From positions 23,130,370-23,194,369 of the forward strand of contig JACSVZ010000008.1 of NCBI GenBank assembly GCA_014706295.1: DNA of 64,000 nt, in the 5' to 3' direction. Positions 48,351 through 58,164 of this stretch are shown here, piece by piece; the stretch's first letter is position 1; every line of letters starts with the position of its first letter. The notes beneath the pieces are model-generated. The model was not told the DNA's origin, searched no databases, and saw only the letters and a list, made by a program, of their open reading frames with translations. A program made the position numbers and the translations under genes. This stretch comes from Lycocorax pyrrhopterus obiensis (lineage: Eukaryota; Chordata; Aves; Passeriformes; Paradisaeidae).

Positions 48351-50339
48351 TCTCCTGTGCTTGGAATCCATGTCCTCCAAGATTCACATACACTCCTTTC
48401 ACTGTAAATAAAGGTCCAGCTGGAGTTTGGCAATTGGTTCACAGGGCACAGGAGACTTTCAACACCCACTGCTTCACTGAGACTGCAAAAAGCAGCAGAA
48501 GCAGGTACACAGCTTTCCAAGCAGAAAATCCCAAGATTTAAAGTGAGGGAGAGGGGCTGCTTCTGGGAAGTTAACCTGTGCTCTGGAACAGACGGAACTA
48601 GCCCCTCCACTGGCTGCTCTCCCATCTCCAGAGAGGCAGTGAGCCCCGGGAAAGCCCCTTTCCCCACTTCCTAGCTGAGGGGTACGGGACCCCACGCTGC
48701 CCTCGGTGCCCTCCCTCTAGTGGCGGCTCCCCGGCCGCAGACGCCTCAGGCCCCACCACTTTGAGTCTCTCCCGAGGGTGAGGGATGCCCACAACAGCCA
48801 GCCAGCCCCTTTGCACATCGCAGACCAGGTTATTTCTGCTGTCTGTAGCCTTAATATCTTCCTTGCTCACCCCCTTAGCTCTTACTGAGGAGTAGGTCCT
48901 TGTTGTAACACCAACGAAGGCAAATGCAGTGAACCCGACTGGTTTTTCCATGTGCAAGCAGAATCCAGACCCACGTGTTGCTGCATATTTGGCATTAGTG
49001 AAGACCCACTTTCCACACCTGTAAAAAACAACAGAGCTAAGTGGACCCCAAGGAGGTTTCAAGCAGAAAAATTGAAGAAATCTTGAGGCTGCTCACTACA
49101 CAGGCTTTACTCAGTGCCCAGGAGGAAAAAGTCCAGGCTGTAAAGTTCCACAAGTGACAAGGGATTGTACATCAGCTGAAAATGGGGCCTGAGTGCCAGG
49201 CAGGAAGACAGGGGAATTTGGTGCTAAGAGATGTCACAAACTGAGCAAAATAGAGAAGGAGTGTGGACAGGACCCCAGGATGATCAGAGGTCACAAGAGA
49301 GACTTTTGTAGTGATATTAAACCTCAGAGTTCAGAGTCTGAATCTGAAGAGTGGGAATCAGGAAAGTGCCTAACAGGAGAGATTTTTTTTTCACTCCAGC
49401 CTCCTCCAGGAAGCTCTTTTCTCTCTCTCCCCATCATACCTCCATCCAGCACTGGAGACAGGGAGACAGCCCAATCTGACAGCGATCGGTACAGAAACGC
49501 TGTAAGCTGACAGCAGCTATTATGGAGGATGGGAAATGCCAGCCACCATTACAGGATGCTAAAAGTACCCACAGAAAGAGCCCTGCCTGAAACACAACCA
49601 TCTGAGGAATGTGTCTGAGGTTCCTGAAAAAGAAAGCACAATAAAACAAACATACATGTAAAGCGTCTCATCAGAGATGTCTGCTGGTCATGGACAAACT
49701 GTAGGGGAAATGTTCCTTTATGAGGCAGGTCTGAGGATGTAGACAGCAATTGGCACTGGAGAGCAGTGCAGTGGATCCCTGTGTCCAGCAGCAGAGGCTG
49801 GGAGGGGTTTGAGAATCATCTTGTGAACCCCAGCTGCAGGTGGAGGCCAAGAGTATAGCCTGGCCTTTGGTGAGAGGAACAGGGGAATAGAGAAGAGGAA
49901 ATCTGCAATACCCTGGCTGGGTCTGCGTGATGGGTCTGCTCCTAAATGGTGCTGCAGTTTGGAAGAAAAAGAAGGGTCATCTGAGGCCTTGTAAACTCAC
50001 CTCATGTGTGAGTTGAAAGACAAGTGAACTGCTGTTTGACCCTACCTCTAGCTGCTACCCCTTCAAAACAGGACTTGAGAGGGACAAGAGAAACAAACAT
50101 GACAAGTCTAACATGAAGAGATGTGTTTTAGGGAGAGTTTTCTTTCCAGCAGCACTTCTCTGAGCTTGGAGGGCTCCTGCAAGGCCAGATGGGGCAGGAT
50201 GAAAAAAAAGGAGGGATGAAAAAACAGGGAGACTGAAAGAAAGAAGTGAGAAGGATGAGCAGCCTCACAGCACTGAAAGTTGGAAGAGATCACAGTCAAA
50301 CTCTGGCTTTGCATCTTGCTGCTGCTCTTGCAATGGATG
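48351..50339. other. Intergenic, nothing recognised
   Basis: No gene recognised. CpG content rises briefly near 48640-48780. Open frames are short and unlike known proteins. Confidence 0.45.
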
Positions 50340-50760
50340 AAAATATTAGTTTTTAATTAATTTTCTTACTGCAGTTGTTGGAAAGGGAATCACCTTCAAA
50401 AAAGAAATACAAATAACTGCTTTAACAGGAAACTTTTGCTGTTATAATTTATTGGAAGGCAAAATGAGCTCCGATTACATTATCCGCCCGCACTGTGCCG
50501 GTAACGTGTACTTCGGATATTGCGCTATAATCCAATGACTGCTTCTGAATTATTAACACCAAGTTGTTATTAGAAGAAGTTGCCTGCCTTATTTCCGCCA
50601 TTCTCCCCCCCCACTCCCTTTATTACGTTTCAATTGATTCCCCACACCTCCTCCTGCCCCCCAAAAATGAGTCCTCGCCTCCCCGGCTCCTTCATAGCTG
50701 CCACAAACGTTACTTGCATTTGGCAGCCTGGTGAATTATTCACGCGTGCAGGGAGCGGCA
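50340..50760. promoter_or_regulatory. Candidate conserved regulatory element
   Basis: An AT-rich block with retained CpGs and densely packed motifs: TTATAATTTATTGG near 50444, GATTACATTATC at 50473-50484, CTATAATCCAATG near 50525, GAATTATTAAC near 50547 and TTTCAATTGATTCC near 50627. No frame looks coding. This texture (few repeats, balanced AT, intact CpG) resembles vertebrate developmental enhancers. Confidence 0.45.
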
Positions 50761-53700
50761 GAGATATTACAGGTCTCGGAGGAGCCAGCGCGGCTCGGCT
50801 GTCACAGTCCTGGGTGGCTGTGTCGTTTGTCCCCCCCGAGCCAACCAACCAAAGTTTTGTGGAGCCCCGAGTCCGGAGCGCAGTTGCGGGGCAGGGAGGA
50901 GTCGTGGGGGCAGACCCTCCGCGGCTTCTCTCCCGGGGGAAGTGAAGGATCCCCGGGGCCAGAGTAAGGTGGACATCACCTCAGGACTCAACACCCCCAG
51001 ACCAGCCCCGCGGGGCTCAGAGGTGACAGCGGAACCCAGCGCTATGAGCTATTTCAGCCGCCTCCGGACGCGGCTGCACGGGCCGGGCGCTGTCTGCCCC
51101 CGCCTCCCCAGCGCCCAGCCCCGCCGTCCCAGGGTTAGCTCCGTGGCCACGGACCACCCCTTCCCCCCTTCCAGCCTCTCCTCTGGAACCGAGGGGGACT
51201 AGAGAGAAGGCGGTGGCTGCTCCTCGTCCCGAAATGAAAGTGACCCAGGGGACAGAGAGGCTCTGAACAGGCCGGGGGTGCGCTGGTTCCCTCTGAAGGG
51301 TCTTCCCCGCTTGCCCCACGGCCCAGCCTTGCCTCTCCTGAAACTGGGACGATGCAGGGAGGGTCCGAGAGCTGCTAAATCTCTGTCATCCACAGACCCT
51401 GACACGGCCAGGAGGCCTGAAATGCCCCCGACCGGCTCCATCCCACCTCCCTGCCCTCCTGAGGCGTTCTGCAGATGGCATTTGTCGGAGTATTTGGGGT
51501 GGTTTAAAACTATAAATTGATAAAAATCAAGTTCTCGCCTTGCCTGGAGCTGGGACAGGCACGTCCAAACTGTTCTTCCCAGGGAGCTTGAGTCTTACTG
51601 GATTTCTTCGACTAGAAAATAAAATACTGGAAGTTAAAAGATTAAATACATTCAGATGCTCGTATTGGCCCTTCTCTCAAGGAAACCCCTGGAGCGGCTA
51701 CTGGAGGACTCTGTTCCCGGGGGAAACCCGGGGGGCTGTCTGGGGAGCCGTCAGCTCAGACTGGTTCTCTAGCCCCAACAAACCCCAGGGAATCCCTAAA
51801 ATCCAGTAGGAGTGGTGGGCCGAGAGGGTCCCTGGTCGTGCTGAGAGATAACGTCCTGGTTCCTGACATTTATGACGGGGGCACCCCCGCGTTTCTCCCC
51901 CACTATGGGAAATGCTCCCTGGGATCCCACGTAGGGTACTGAGGTGGCTGGAGGTGTTGATCCACCCCGGTTGTTCCTTTCAATTTTTGCTCTAAAACGG
52001 CTTGTGGGGGAGACGGGCTCCCCTATTTACACCAGCCCGAGAGCATCCCCGCTTACAGCGGGCCAGGGACTCTCCCAAGTTAAGGCTGCCCCCCTCTCCC
52101 GGCCCCACAGCGGGGGGGCGAGAGCGGTGCGAGCCGTGCCAGCTCCACTATGCGGGGACTTTGCGGGGGAAAACAAATCGGCCCCGGGGGTGGGCAGAAA
52201 GTGCACGGACCCTGCAGCTCCGCCGATCTCGGCCCCGCTGAGTCGCCCCGGAAGTTGGTTTGCAAACGAAAATCCCAGGGAGAAGTCGGGGAGCTGGGCA
52301 CCGCACCTCCCGTCCACCTGAGGGGGGCTACTCCTCGCATCCCGTTTCCGATCGAGTTTCTGGGCCCGCGGGTTTCGTCCTTGGTTGGCCCCGTTCAGGT
52401 CCTGTTCCCGCGGCCGAAGCCCTCCGAGGGAACGGCGACTTCTCCATCTTTCTCTGCCAGGGAGAGTTCGGGGCTTCGCAGGGCCGGTGTGTCCCAGCCG
52501 GGCCGGGCCGGGCGCGCTGCCTCTGACCCCGGCACCCAGGCCGGATGCGAGCACTGAGGGTCACATTTATTTTTGGTGCAGAGAAGTTTCTTCCCTTGCA
52601 GGGAAGTGGTTGCGAGGGAAGGAAAGATCGGCCCATAGTCGTATAACGAGCTCCAGAAATGAGATCTGGTGGGGAGCTTGTCCGCAACCTCACAGGTCTC
52701 CCCGGTACCCCGGCACCCCCTCCTCATCACAGCTGGGAGCCGACGGGAGCCCAACTCGGGGAGGTTGTTTTCCAAAGGGAGCAATGCCGAGCAGTGCCCG
52801 GCGGCGGCAGGATCCGGGGATACCTGAAGGTACCTTTTACCGACCGTTTTGCAAGACAGGACTGGGACAGGGACCACAGACCCCGCCGTGGCTCTCCCTC
52901 TTCCGTCCTGCACCGCGGGTGCCACCGGGGTCTCTCCGCCCCTCGGCACTCGCAGCCCCAAACTTAGAGGGTTGCTTGAAGACAAAAATAACAGTTATTT
53001 CTTAGGTTCCCGGCTCGCCCTCCCGCCTTTAAGAGATGCTGGGCCAGGACTAGCTATCAGCTCGAGGGCACGAAGTTTTGCTCCTCTCCGCGCTGCTAAC
53101 AGGGAGTGGTAAAGTGTTTAGACCACTTAAACTACTCAGACATAGCTGGGAGCCATGCACGGCTCAGCTATGCCGGGAAAGGAGGTGTCATTTGTACGCA
53201 GTTACTTTGGTGATCAACACTTCAATGATATATGCCGCCTGCTTTAATTATATTCCTGTGACATTTTCCTGGACAGGAGCGGACCGCACACAGCCAGAGC
53301 CGGGCAGCCCCGGGAGCGTCCTGCTGCTGCCCGCCGGGCCCGGGACTGTTCCTGGGAGGGCAGCTACGTCGACACCCCGAAATACGGTTCTGGAGACAGC
53401 AAGGGGAGAGGCCTCCAAAGATGCTTCTCGTAGCCAGAGATTTTTTTTTGCGTGTGTCCCCACTCACGAGTAGTTTCGGTTCAGCGGCAGTTTTCTCCTC
53501 TGTGAGGAGGAAATGCCTCAGCTTTACTTCCTTTTCTTCCACTGTGGAAGGCAGGGACCCGGAGCGACACTTCCCCAAAGGTTTCGGGGGACCCCCTCAT
53601 CCATCCCCGGGGACATTCAAGGGCCGCCGTTCCCCCCAGCCTTGCTTGCCCCCGCCTCTCGGCTGGGGACCCGACTCAAACTTCTGCCTGCACCAGGAGT

Positions 53701-54965
53701 AGGTCAGTTCCAGGTCCCACTCAGAGGGGCTGTAGCAAGCAGAAGAGGGGGGATGTTGGAGCGCATTGGATGAGGGTATTCTTCCCCAAACGACCTCAAA
53801 GCTGGGACACACGTCTGGCAGCTGCCTCCCGGCGGGACAGGTAGAAGAGCCCGGCGGGATGCGAAGTTCCGTGGCGGTGGCTGGAGCAGGCCCCCGGCTG
53901 CCCCCGGGGCTCCCTTACTCTCCGAGGCTCTCCAAGGACAGTGAGATGCAATGGGACACGCCGAGGGGCACTGAGGGTTCCTAACTCGGGGCTGGGTGCC
54001 AAACGGGCTGCCAAAAAAGAAAATTAAAATAATTAAATTCCGAAGGATGAGGAGGGGGGATGCAGAACTGTCCCCCTAAGCCGGGTTGAGGGCAGCCTAG
54101 CCCACCTCCGGTGCACAGAGAGGGAGTCGTTTGCGAGGAGGGAGATGCGGCGGTTGCAAAGGCAAAGTAAGCGCGGGACAAACGAATCCAAATCCGCCAA
54201 AGGCGCCACCGGGCAGCCGAGAGCACAGCAGAGAGGGGTTGGTCGGAGCCTGCCGGGACAACCACCGAGAGCCGGGAAACTCGGGGAAGGGCGGCGGGGA
54301 TCTACCCCCTTCCCTCTCAACCACCCCTTTTCTCAGTGAGGTGCTATCTGGGGAGGGACGCTGGGCACAAGGGCAGGCGACAGGCCTGGAGCCACCGGGC
54401 CGAGCTGCTCATGCAAAGCATGAACCCGGCTATTCCCTGCCAGGCAGCGGCCGAGGCAAATGAGGAAGGGTCCCTCTGTGTCGGGGAGTCTGTACCGAGG
54501 CTGCTGTCCGTCCTCCCCCGGGTTCTGCCCCTATTAGGGAGCCAAAAGAAAAAAAGCAGGATGCTTTTAAAGCCCTGTCCTCCCGCGTAGGAAGAGAGGG
54601 GCGATGCAGGCTGGGGGGACAACAGGGGATTCAAAACCGTTTGCAGGATTTCGCTGTGTCTGAAGCACTTTTGCCTGTGCCCTGAGAGGAACGGGCTGTG
54701 CTCGAGATGGGGGCGCAAGTTGCGCCCGTGTCCGCACTCCGCTCCGCGCGGAAGGCTGCAGCCGGTAACTGGCTGCGCCTCAGAGCATCCCATACGCCCG
54801 CCAGCCCGCCCAAACTCGCACCCAGGAACGAGGCAATTTTTCTTTCGTTTCCCCCCCTCCCTTTTTATTTTTTTAAAATCTTATTTCTGTAATTATAACA
54901 CCAGCACCCCCGGCTGAGTTCTCAATAAAACCTGGATCCTGACATAAAACGCCACGCCGGAAAGC
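50760..54965. other. CpG-rich non-coding region upstream of LBX1
   Basis: About 4 kb of GC-rich DNA with many CpGs and long open frames that arise from low stop-codon density. None of the translated frames resembles a known protein. AT-richer islets interrupt it at about 51480-51680 (TATAAATTGATAAAAATC, AAAATACTGG) and 53100-53290. It probably belongs to a broad CpG-island domain around LBX1. An antisense or divergent non-coding transcript, as reported for the human locus, could start here, but nothing in the sequence proves one. Confidence 0.5.
53100..53290. promoter_or_regulatory. Candidate conserved element with near-perfect palindrome
   Basis: This lower-GC islet in the CpG domain holds an inverted repeat at 53141-53172 (arms CATAGCTGGGAGCC and GGCTCAGCTATG). 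It is followed by TGATCAACACTTCAATGATATATG and GCTTTAATTATATTCC-type AT-rich motifs. It has no coding signature. The position 3.8-3.9 kb before the LBX1 start makes a regulatory role plausible. Confidence 0.4.
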
Positions 54966-54969
54966 AATG

Positions 54970-55335
54970 TGAGGGGACACAAGGGAGAGGAGGAAAGGGT
55001 CTAATTGGTTAAAATATGTTTAAATCACTTCATAAAACCCAAGCAAAGTGAAGCAAATAATCCACCGAGCAAAGCAAAGAAGCCGGGCGATTTAGAATCA
55101 GTGTAATTCGCTCCCCCCCGACCGACTCCCCCCCATCTCCTCGCAGTATTTGATATGATGAATAACCCAATATAGGCCTTTAAAAATAGGTCACTGCATA
55201 AAGAGACTCCCAGAGAGCTATAAAAAATGGGAAGAGGGCGCTTTAAGGAGAGGAGCCATTTGCTTCTTTTGTGCTTGTTTGGTACCTAGCGGCCTGGGAG
55301 CTGCCAGCCGTCCTCCTCCTGGCCCTCAAGGTGAG
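54970..55335 (+). promoter_or_regulatory. Candidate upstream promoter/enhancer: CArG, MEF2 and TATA module
   Basis: Within a CpG-rich region this AT-rich stretch carries a perfect CArG box CCAATATAGG (55167-55176) and, four bases later, a perfect MEF2 consensus TTAAAAATAG (55180-55189). A TATA-like TATAAAAAA (55219-55227) follows. A consensus splice donor CAAG/GTGAGG has its GT at 55331-55332, about 80 nt after the start site that the TATA box would predict. The upstream half contains TAATTGGTTAAAATATG and similar homeodomain-like motifs. It may be an alternative LBX1 promoter with a non-coding first exon, or a muscle-responsive enhancer; neither is proven. Confidence 0.45.
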
Positions 55336-56129
55336 GAGGGAAAGTTGGGGCCGGATCCAAGCCCCGGCCTCTCTTCCTGACCCACCTCCTCTCCAGCTAC
55401 GGCCCGTCCCGTCCAGCCCCAGCTCGGCCCGCGGGTCGTGTCCCGGCCGGGGTCCCCCCGGGGACCGTGGGGTTCTCACGCCCGCAGTGGCGGCCAAGCT
55501 GTTCACCCCGGCTCTGGGCTTTGTCTCCGTCCCTGTGGAAGGGCGAGACAAGCGGGATGGTGATCCGCGTTGAAATACTAAGGAGCGGGTCGGGCCGGGT
55601 TCCCCGAGAGTGGGGGGCACAGCACCCGCGCCGCCCCTTCGCCTCTCCAGAGCCGCCCTTGGGCTCGCAGCAAAAGGACTCGGGCTGGAAACCGGCCCTC
55701 CCCGACTCTTTCCCCCGCGCTGCCCCCGGTCAGGACCACCCGGCGCCACCGGAGCCCAAGAAGCCGCCGACATCCCCGGAGCGCTCCTGGCCCGCAGCCC
55801 GCCACGCAATCCCTCCGTGGGCTCTCCCAACACCGGGGGGGCCCCTGCTCCCACCCCAGCCCCCGCAGCCCGCTCCGACACAGGGCGCTGGGAAAGAGGA
55901 GCACGACAAATTCGGCGGAAACCTTCCGATTTTATTGGAAAGGAAAGATCTGCCTTACCTGGAACCAGGTTCTCCCCTTCTTCCCCTCACTAAAAAAAAA
56001 AAAAATCAAACGGCTCTGGGTAGAGCCGGAGAGAGACATTTTGAATAACCTGGTAGCAGAAATTAGCAGGAGGGAGAAATAGAAGAGAAAAACAAAAAAA
56101 TCTCGGGGAGAAGAAAAAAAAAGATACAG

Positions 56130-56362
56130 CCAGATATTTTTCGGTTTGTTTTGTTTTCGCTTATTATTATTTTTCACTATACTGTATTATCCTGATGCAA
56201 TAAAGGCTGGTTTGTAATGTAATTTAAAAATATATATATGTCCAAACAAATAGCAGGGCCAGAATATGACAAGTGCATTCAGCATTATAATTCAACTGGG
56301 CTCCACCTCCATACCGCCTCCTAATTAATGGGTCTTCGAACTTGCAAAAGCCTGCATTGGAC

Positions 56363-56400
<38 letters not shown>

Positions 56401-56474
56401 GGCGAAAAGTGTCATTGAAGATAATTGATTACCTCCCAATCAACAATAACTTGTTAGCAATAGTCAATTACCCC
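56130..56474. promoter_or_regulatory. Candidate proximal conserved element upstream of LBX1
   Basis: This AT-rich block lies between CpG-rich sequences. It contains clustered homeodomain cores (CTAATTAATGGG near 56321, GATAATTGATTACC near 56420, CAATTACC near 56464) and ATGCAATAAAGG near 56194, split by the GA tract at 56363-56402. It has low coding potential in all frames. Position 0.6-0.9 kb before the start codon suggests a proximal enhancer or promoter element. Conservation is inferred, not measured. Confidence 0.5.
56363..56402. repeat. 40-nt pure purine (GA)n tract
   Basis: An uninterrupted purine run made of GA dinucleotides with one AAAG interruption. It sits inside the AT-rich conserved-looking block directly upstream of the LBX1 promoter. 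Confidence 0.9.
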
Positions 56475-56690
56475 ATCTCTTTTCGCTTCTTTCCCCCTGG
56501 TCCGAGGTCTCGGTGCGAGGGCTGCTCTTCCCCTCGCCGAAGTCTGCTTTTTCTTTTTCTTTTTTTAAAATTATTTTTAAAAATTATTTTGGGGTGGGTA
56601 TTCGCTTGGGGTGGGGGGGCAGGGAAAGTGCTGTGATTTGGGGTGTTTCTTAAAATAGCAGCCAGAAAGAGAAAGAAAGAGGAGAGACGG

Positions 56691-56725
<35 letters not shown>

Positions 56726-57037
56726 CAGAGAGGAGGGGGGAAATCTCCTACCCAAAACCTTGGGACAAGAGGTACGGCAGGACCACCTCTCGGCGAGGGA
56801 CCGACGGCAGCTCCGCTCCGCTCCGCGCCCGCCTGTCGCCCTGCCCGCCCGGCCCGCCGCCCGACGTGGCTCTCCCCGGGAGGACCCGGGGCTCCTCCGC
56901 CGGAGTTGGAGGTGGGCTTCAACTTTTGCTCGCTGTCTTCGCCGCCGTCACCCCGCGGTCCCGCCGGGGACTTCTCCCCGCGGCAGCGCATCCCCGTCGC
57001 GGGTGGGGAAGGCAGCCCCGTGCAGCCCGGCCCCACC
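56475..57037 (+). promoter_or_regulatory. LBX1: LBX1 proximal promoter and 5' leader
   Basis: This GC-rich, CpG-dense sequence (mostly from 56760 onward) precedes the LBX1 start. It contains no ATG on the + strand, consistent with a translated-from-first-ATG leader. A purine-rich GA tract lies at 56664-56743. No convincing TATA box is placed near the gene here, so the promoter may be of the CpG-island type with dispersed initiation. The exact start site cannot be read from sequence. Confidence 0.6.
56664..56743. repeat. 80-nt purine-rich GA tract upstream of LBX1
   Basis: The + strand is purine apart from C at 56688 and 56726, with an uninterrupted (GA)n core at 56689-56725. It lies about 300 bp before the start codon. 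Such mirror-symmetric homopurine tracts can form H-DNA and exclude nucleosomes. Confidence 0.9.
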
Positions 57038-57362
57038 ATGACTTCCAAAGAAGAACCCAAGCCCTCCTCGGGGGAAGAACGGCGGCGGAGCCCCTTGGAC
57101 CACCTCCCACCGCCAGCCAACTCCAACAAGCCCCTCACCCCCTTCAGCATCGAGGACATCCTCAACAAGCCCTCGGTGCGGAGGAGTTACACCCTCTGCG
57201 GAACGGCCCACCTCCTCTCCGCCGCCGAGAAGCACCCCCCGGCCGGGCTGCCCCTCTCCGGCCGGGCGCTGCTCTCCCAGACCTCGCCCCTCTGCGCCCT
57301 GGAAGAGCTGGCCAGCAAGACCTTCAAGGGGCTGGAAGTCAGTGTGCTGCAGGCGGCCGAAG
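57038..57362 (+). other. LBX1: LBX1 coding exon 1
   Basis: This exon encodes residues 1-108 plus the first base of codon 109 (phase 1). It ends at GCCGAAG before the donor GTAAGC, a strong consensus 5' splice site. It holds the N-terminal conserved stretch (SPLDHLPPPANSNKPLTPF), the eh1 repression motif and the ALEELASKTFKGLEVSVLQA segment. The 5' boundary given is the start codon; the transcribed exon extends further upstream by an unknown amount. Confidence 0.95.
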
Positions 57363-58164
57363 GTAAGCCCCTTGCAGAGTGGGGGGATCCTACAGAGGGT
57401 GGGTGTCCCGCTCCTCCCCACGGCCTGGTTTCTCTTCTCTCCTCGTCCCCCGCCATCTCCCAGGGTGTCGCATGGTGTGGGATGGCGGGTCCCTGGGCGG
57501 CCGGTACCCGGCAGCATCCTCCCCTCGTGGCCCTCGGGGTGCGGGAGCGGGGGCTCTGCCCCGCTCTCTCCAGATACTGACGGGGCAGGGGGTGTGGGGT
57601 CCAGGGGCTCGGGTCGGGGTGGACACGGGAAAGCGGGGACAATCTGGCGGCTCGTCGGCAGGCCGGGACGGGATGACCATCTTCGGTCAGCGGCAGACGC
57701 CGAAGAAGCGTCGGAAGTCGCGGACGGCCTTCACCAACCACCAGATCTACGAGCTGGAGAAGCGGTTCCTCTACCAAAAATACCTGTCGCCGGCGGACCG
57801 GGACCAGATCGCTCAGCAGCTGGGGCTCACCAACGCCCAGGTCATCACCTGGTTCCAGAACCGCCGCGCCAAGCTCAAGAGAGACCTGGAGGAGATGAAG
57901 GCCGACGTGGAATCGGCCAAAAAGCTGGGCCCCAACCCCGCCGTGGACATCGTGGCCTTGGCCGAGCTGGAGCCCAGCGCCGAGGGAAGGGGCAAGGCAC
58001 GGCCCGGGTCCCCGCCGCCGCCCCCCGCCGCCGCCCGGGAGCCCGGCGCTCCGCCGCCGCCCCGCCCCGCCTCGCCCCCCACGGAGCGGCCCCGCAGCCG
58101 CCGGGACAGCGAGGAGGAGGAGGAGGAGGAGGAGGAGGACGTGGAGATCGACGTGGATGACTGA
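57038..58164 (+). CDS. LBX1: LBX1, ladybird-like homeobox transcription factor (2 exons, 275 aa)
   Basis: This is a nuclear DNA-binding repressor. In vertebrates LBX1 specifies migrating hypaxial (limb) muscle precursors and dorsal spinal interneurons dI4-dI6. The coding sequence joins 57038-57362 to 57662-58164 and gives 825 coding nt (275 residues) plus TGA; human LBX1 is about 281. The start ATG lies in a good Kozak context (CCCACCATGA), and no other ATG occurs in roughly the preceding 700 bp. The protein opens with MTSKEEPKPSSGEERRRSPL. It carries an eh1-type Groucho-binding motif (FSIEDIL, residues 36-42), the LBX-specific SQTSPLCALEELASKTFKGL block before the exon junction, and a homeodomain at residues 125-184. 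A proline/alanine-rich linker and a highly acidic tail ending in DVEIDVDD follow. Residue-level agreement with vertebrate LBX1 is near complete through the homeodomain, so the identity is secure. LBX2 is less likely given this N-terminus. Confidence 0.97.
57363..57661 (+). other. LBX1: LBX1 intron (299 bp, GT-AG)
   Basis: The intron begins GTAAGC at 57363 and ends GGCAG at 57661. It is very short and GC-rich, and joining its flanks restores the LBX1 reading frame as AAEG/RDGMTIFGQ. The canonical acceptor has a poor pyrimidine tract (CTGGCGGCTCGTCGGCAG). A much stronger acceptor-like site (CCCGCTCTCTCCAG, ending 57573) and a branch-point-like TACTGAC (57575-57581) lie about 80 to 90 nt upstream. 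Use of that site would add 88 nt and shift the frame, so protein conservation favours the downstream acceptor. Confidence 0.93.
57709..57888 (+). other. LBX1: Homeobox encoding the LBX1 homeodomain
   Basis: These 60 codons are residues 125-184 of the protein. The invariant homeodomain residues fall where expected: Arg5 (R129), Phe8 (F132), Leu16 (L140), Phe20 (F144), Trp48-Phe49 (W172-F173), Gln50 (Q174), Asn51 (N175) and Arg53 (R177). Position 47 is Thr (T171), as in the LBX and TLX families, rather than the more usual Ile or Val. That residue contacts bases in the major groove and influences site preference. Confidence 0.97.
58111..58140 (+). repeat. LBX1: In-frame (GAG)9 run encoding nine glutamates
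   Basis: Nine consecutive GAG codons followed by GAC encode residues 259-268 (nine Glu, then Asp) of the acidic tail. The run uses one codon only, so at DNA level it is a perfect trinucleotide microsatellite inside the coding sequence. An acidic tail is normal for LBX1, but the human protein mixes Asp and Glu here. Length variation by slippage is therefore plausible. Confidence 0.95.

Larger units (their letters stand above)
57662..58164 (+). other. LBX1: LBX1 coding exon 2 (homeodomain and acidic tail)
   Basis: This exon completes codon 109 and runs through residue 275 to TGA at 58162-58164. It carries the whole homeodomain, the conserved RDLEEMKADVESAKKLGPN extension that follows it, a low-complexity Pro/Ala/Arg linker (about residues 218-256) and the acidic C-terminus. 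The linker is very GC-rich and differs from the mammalian linker, as expected for the fastest-evolving part of this protein. Confidence 0.95.

Noticed and set aside
55243..55881. A 212-codon open frame on the minus strand upstream of LBX1
   Set aside because: Gly/Ala/Arg/Pro-rich translation without homology, in a CpG island where stops are rare.
56906..57037. N-terminal extension of LBX1 by 44 codons in the same frame
   Set aside because: The frame is open, but the apparent start is TTG, not ATG. The conserved LBX1 N-terminus begins at 57038 with a good Kozak context.
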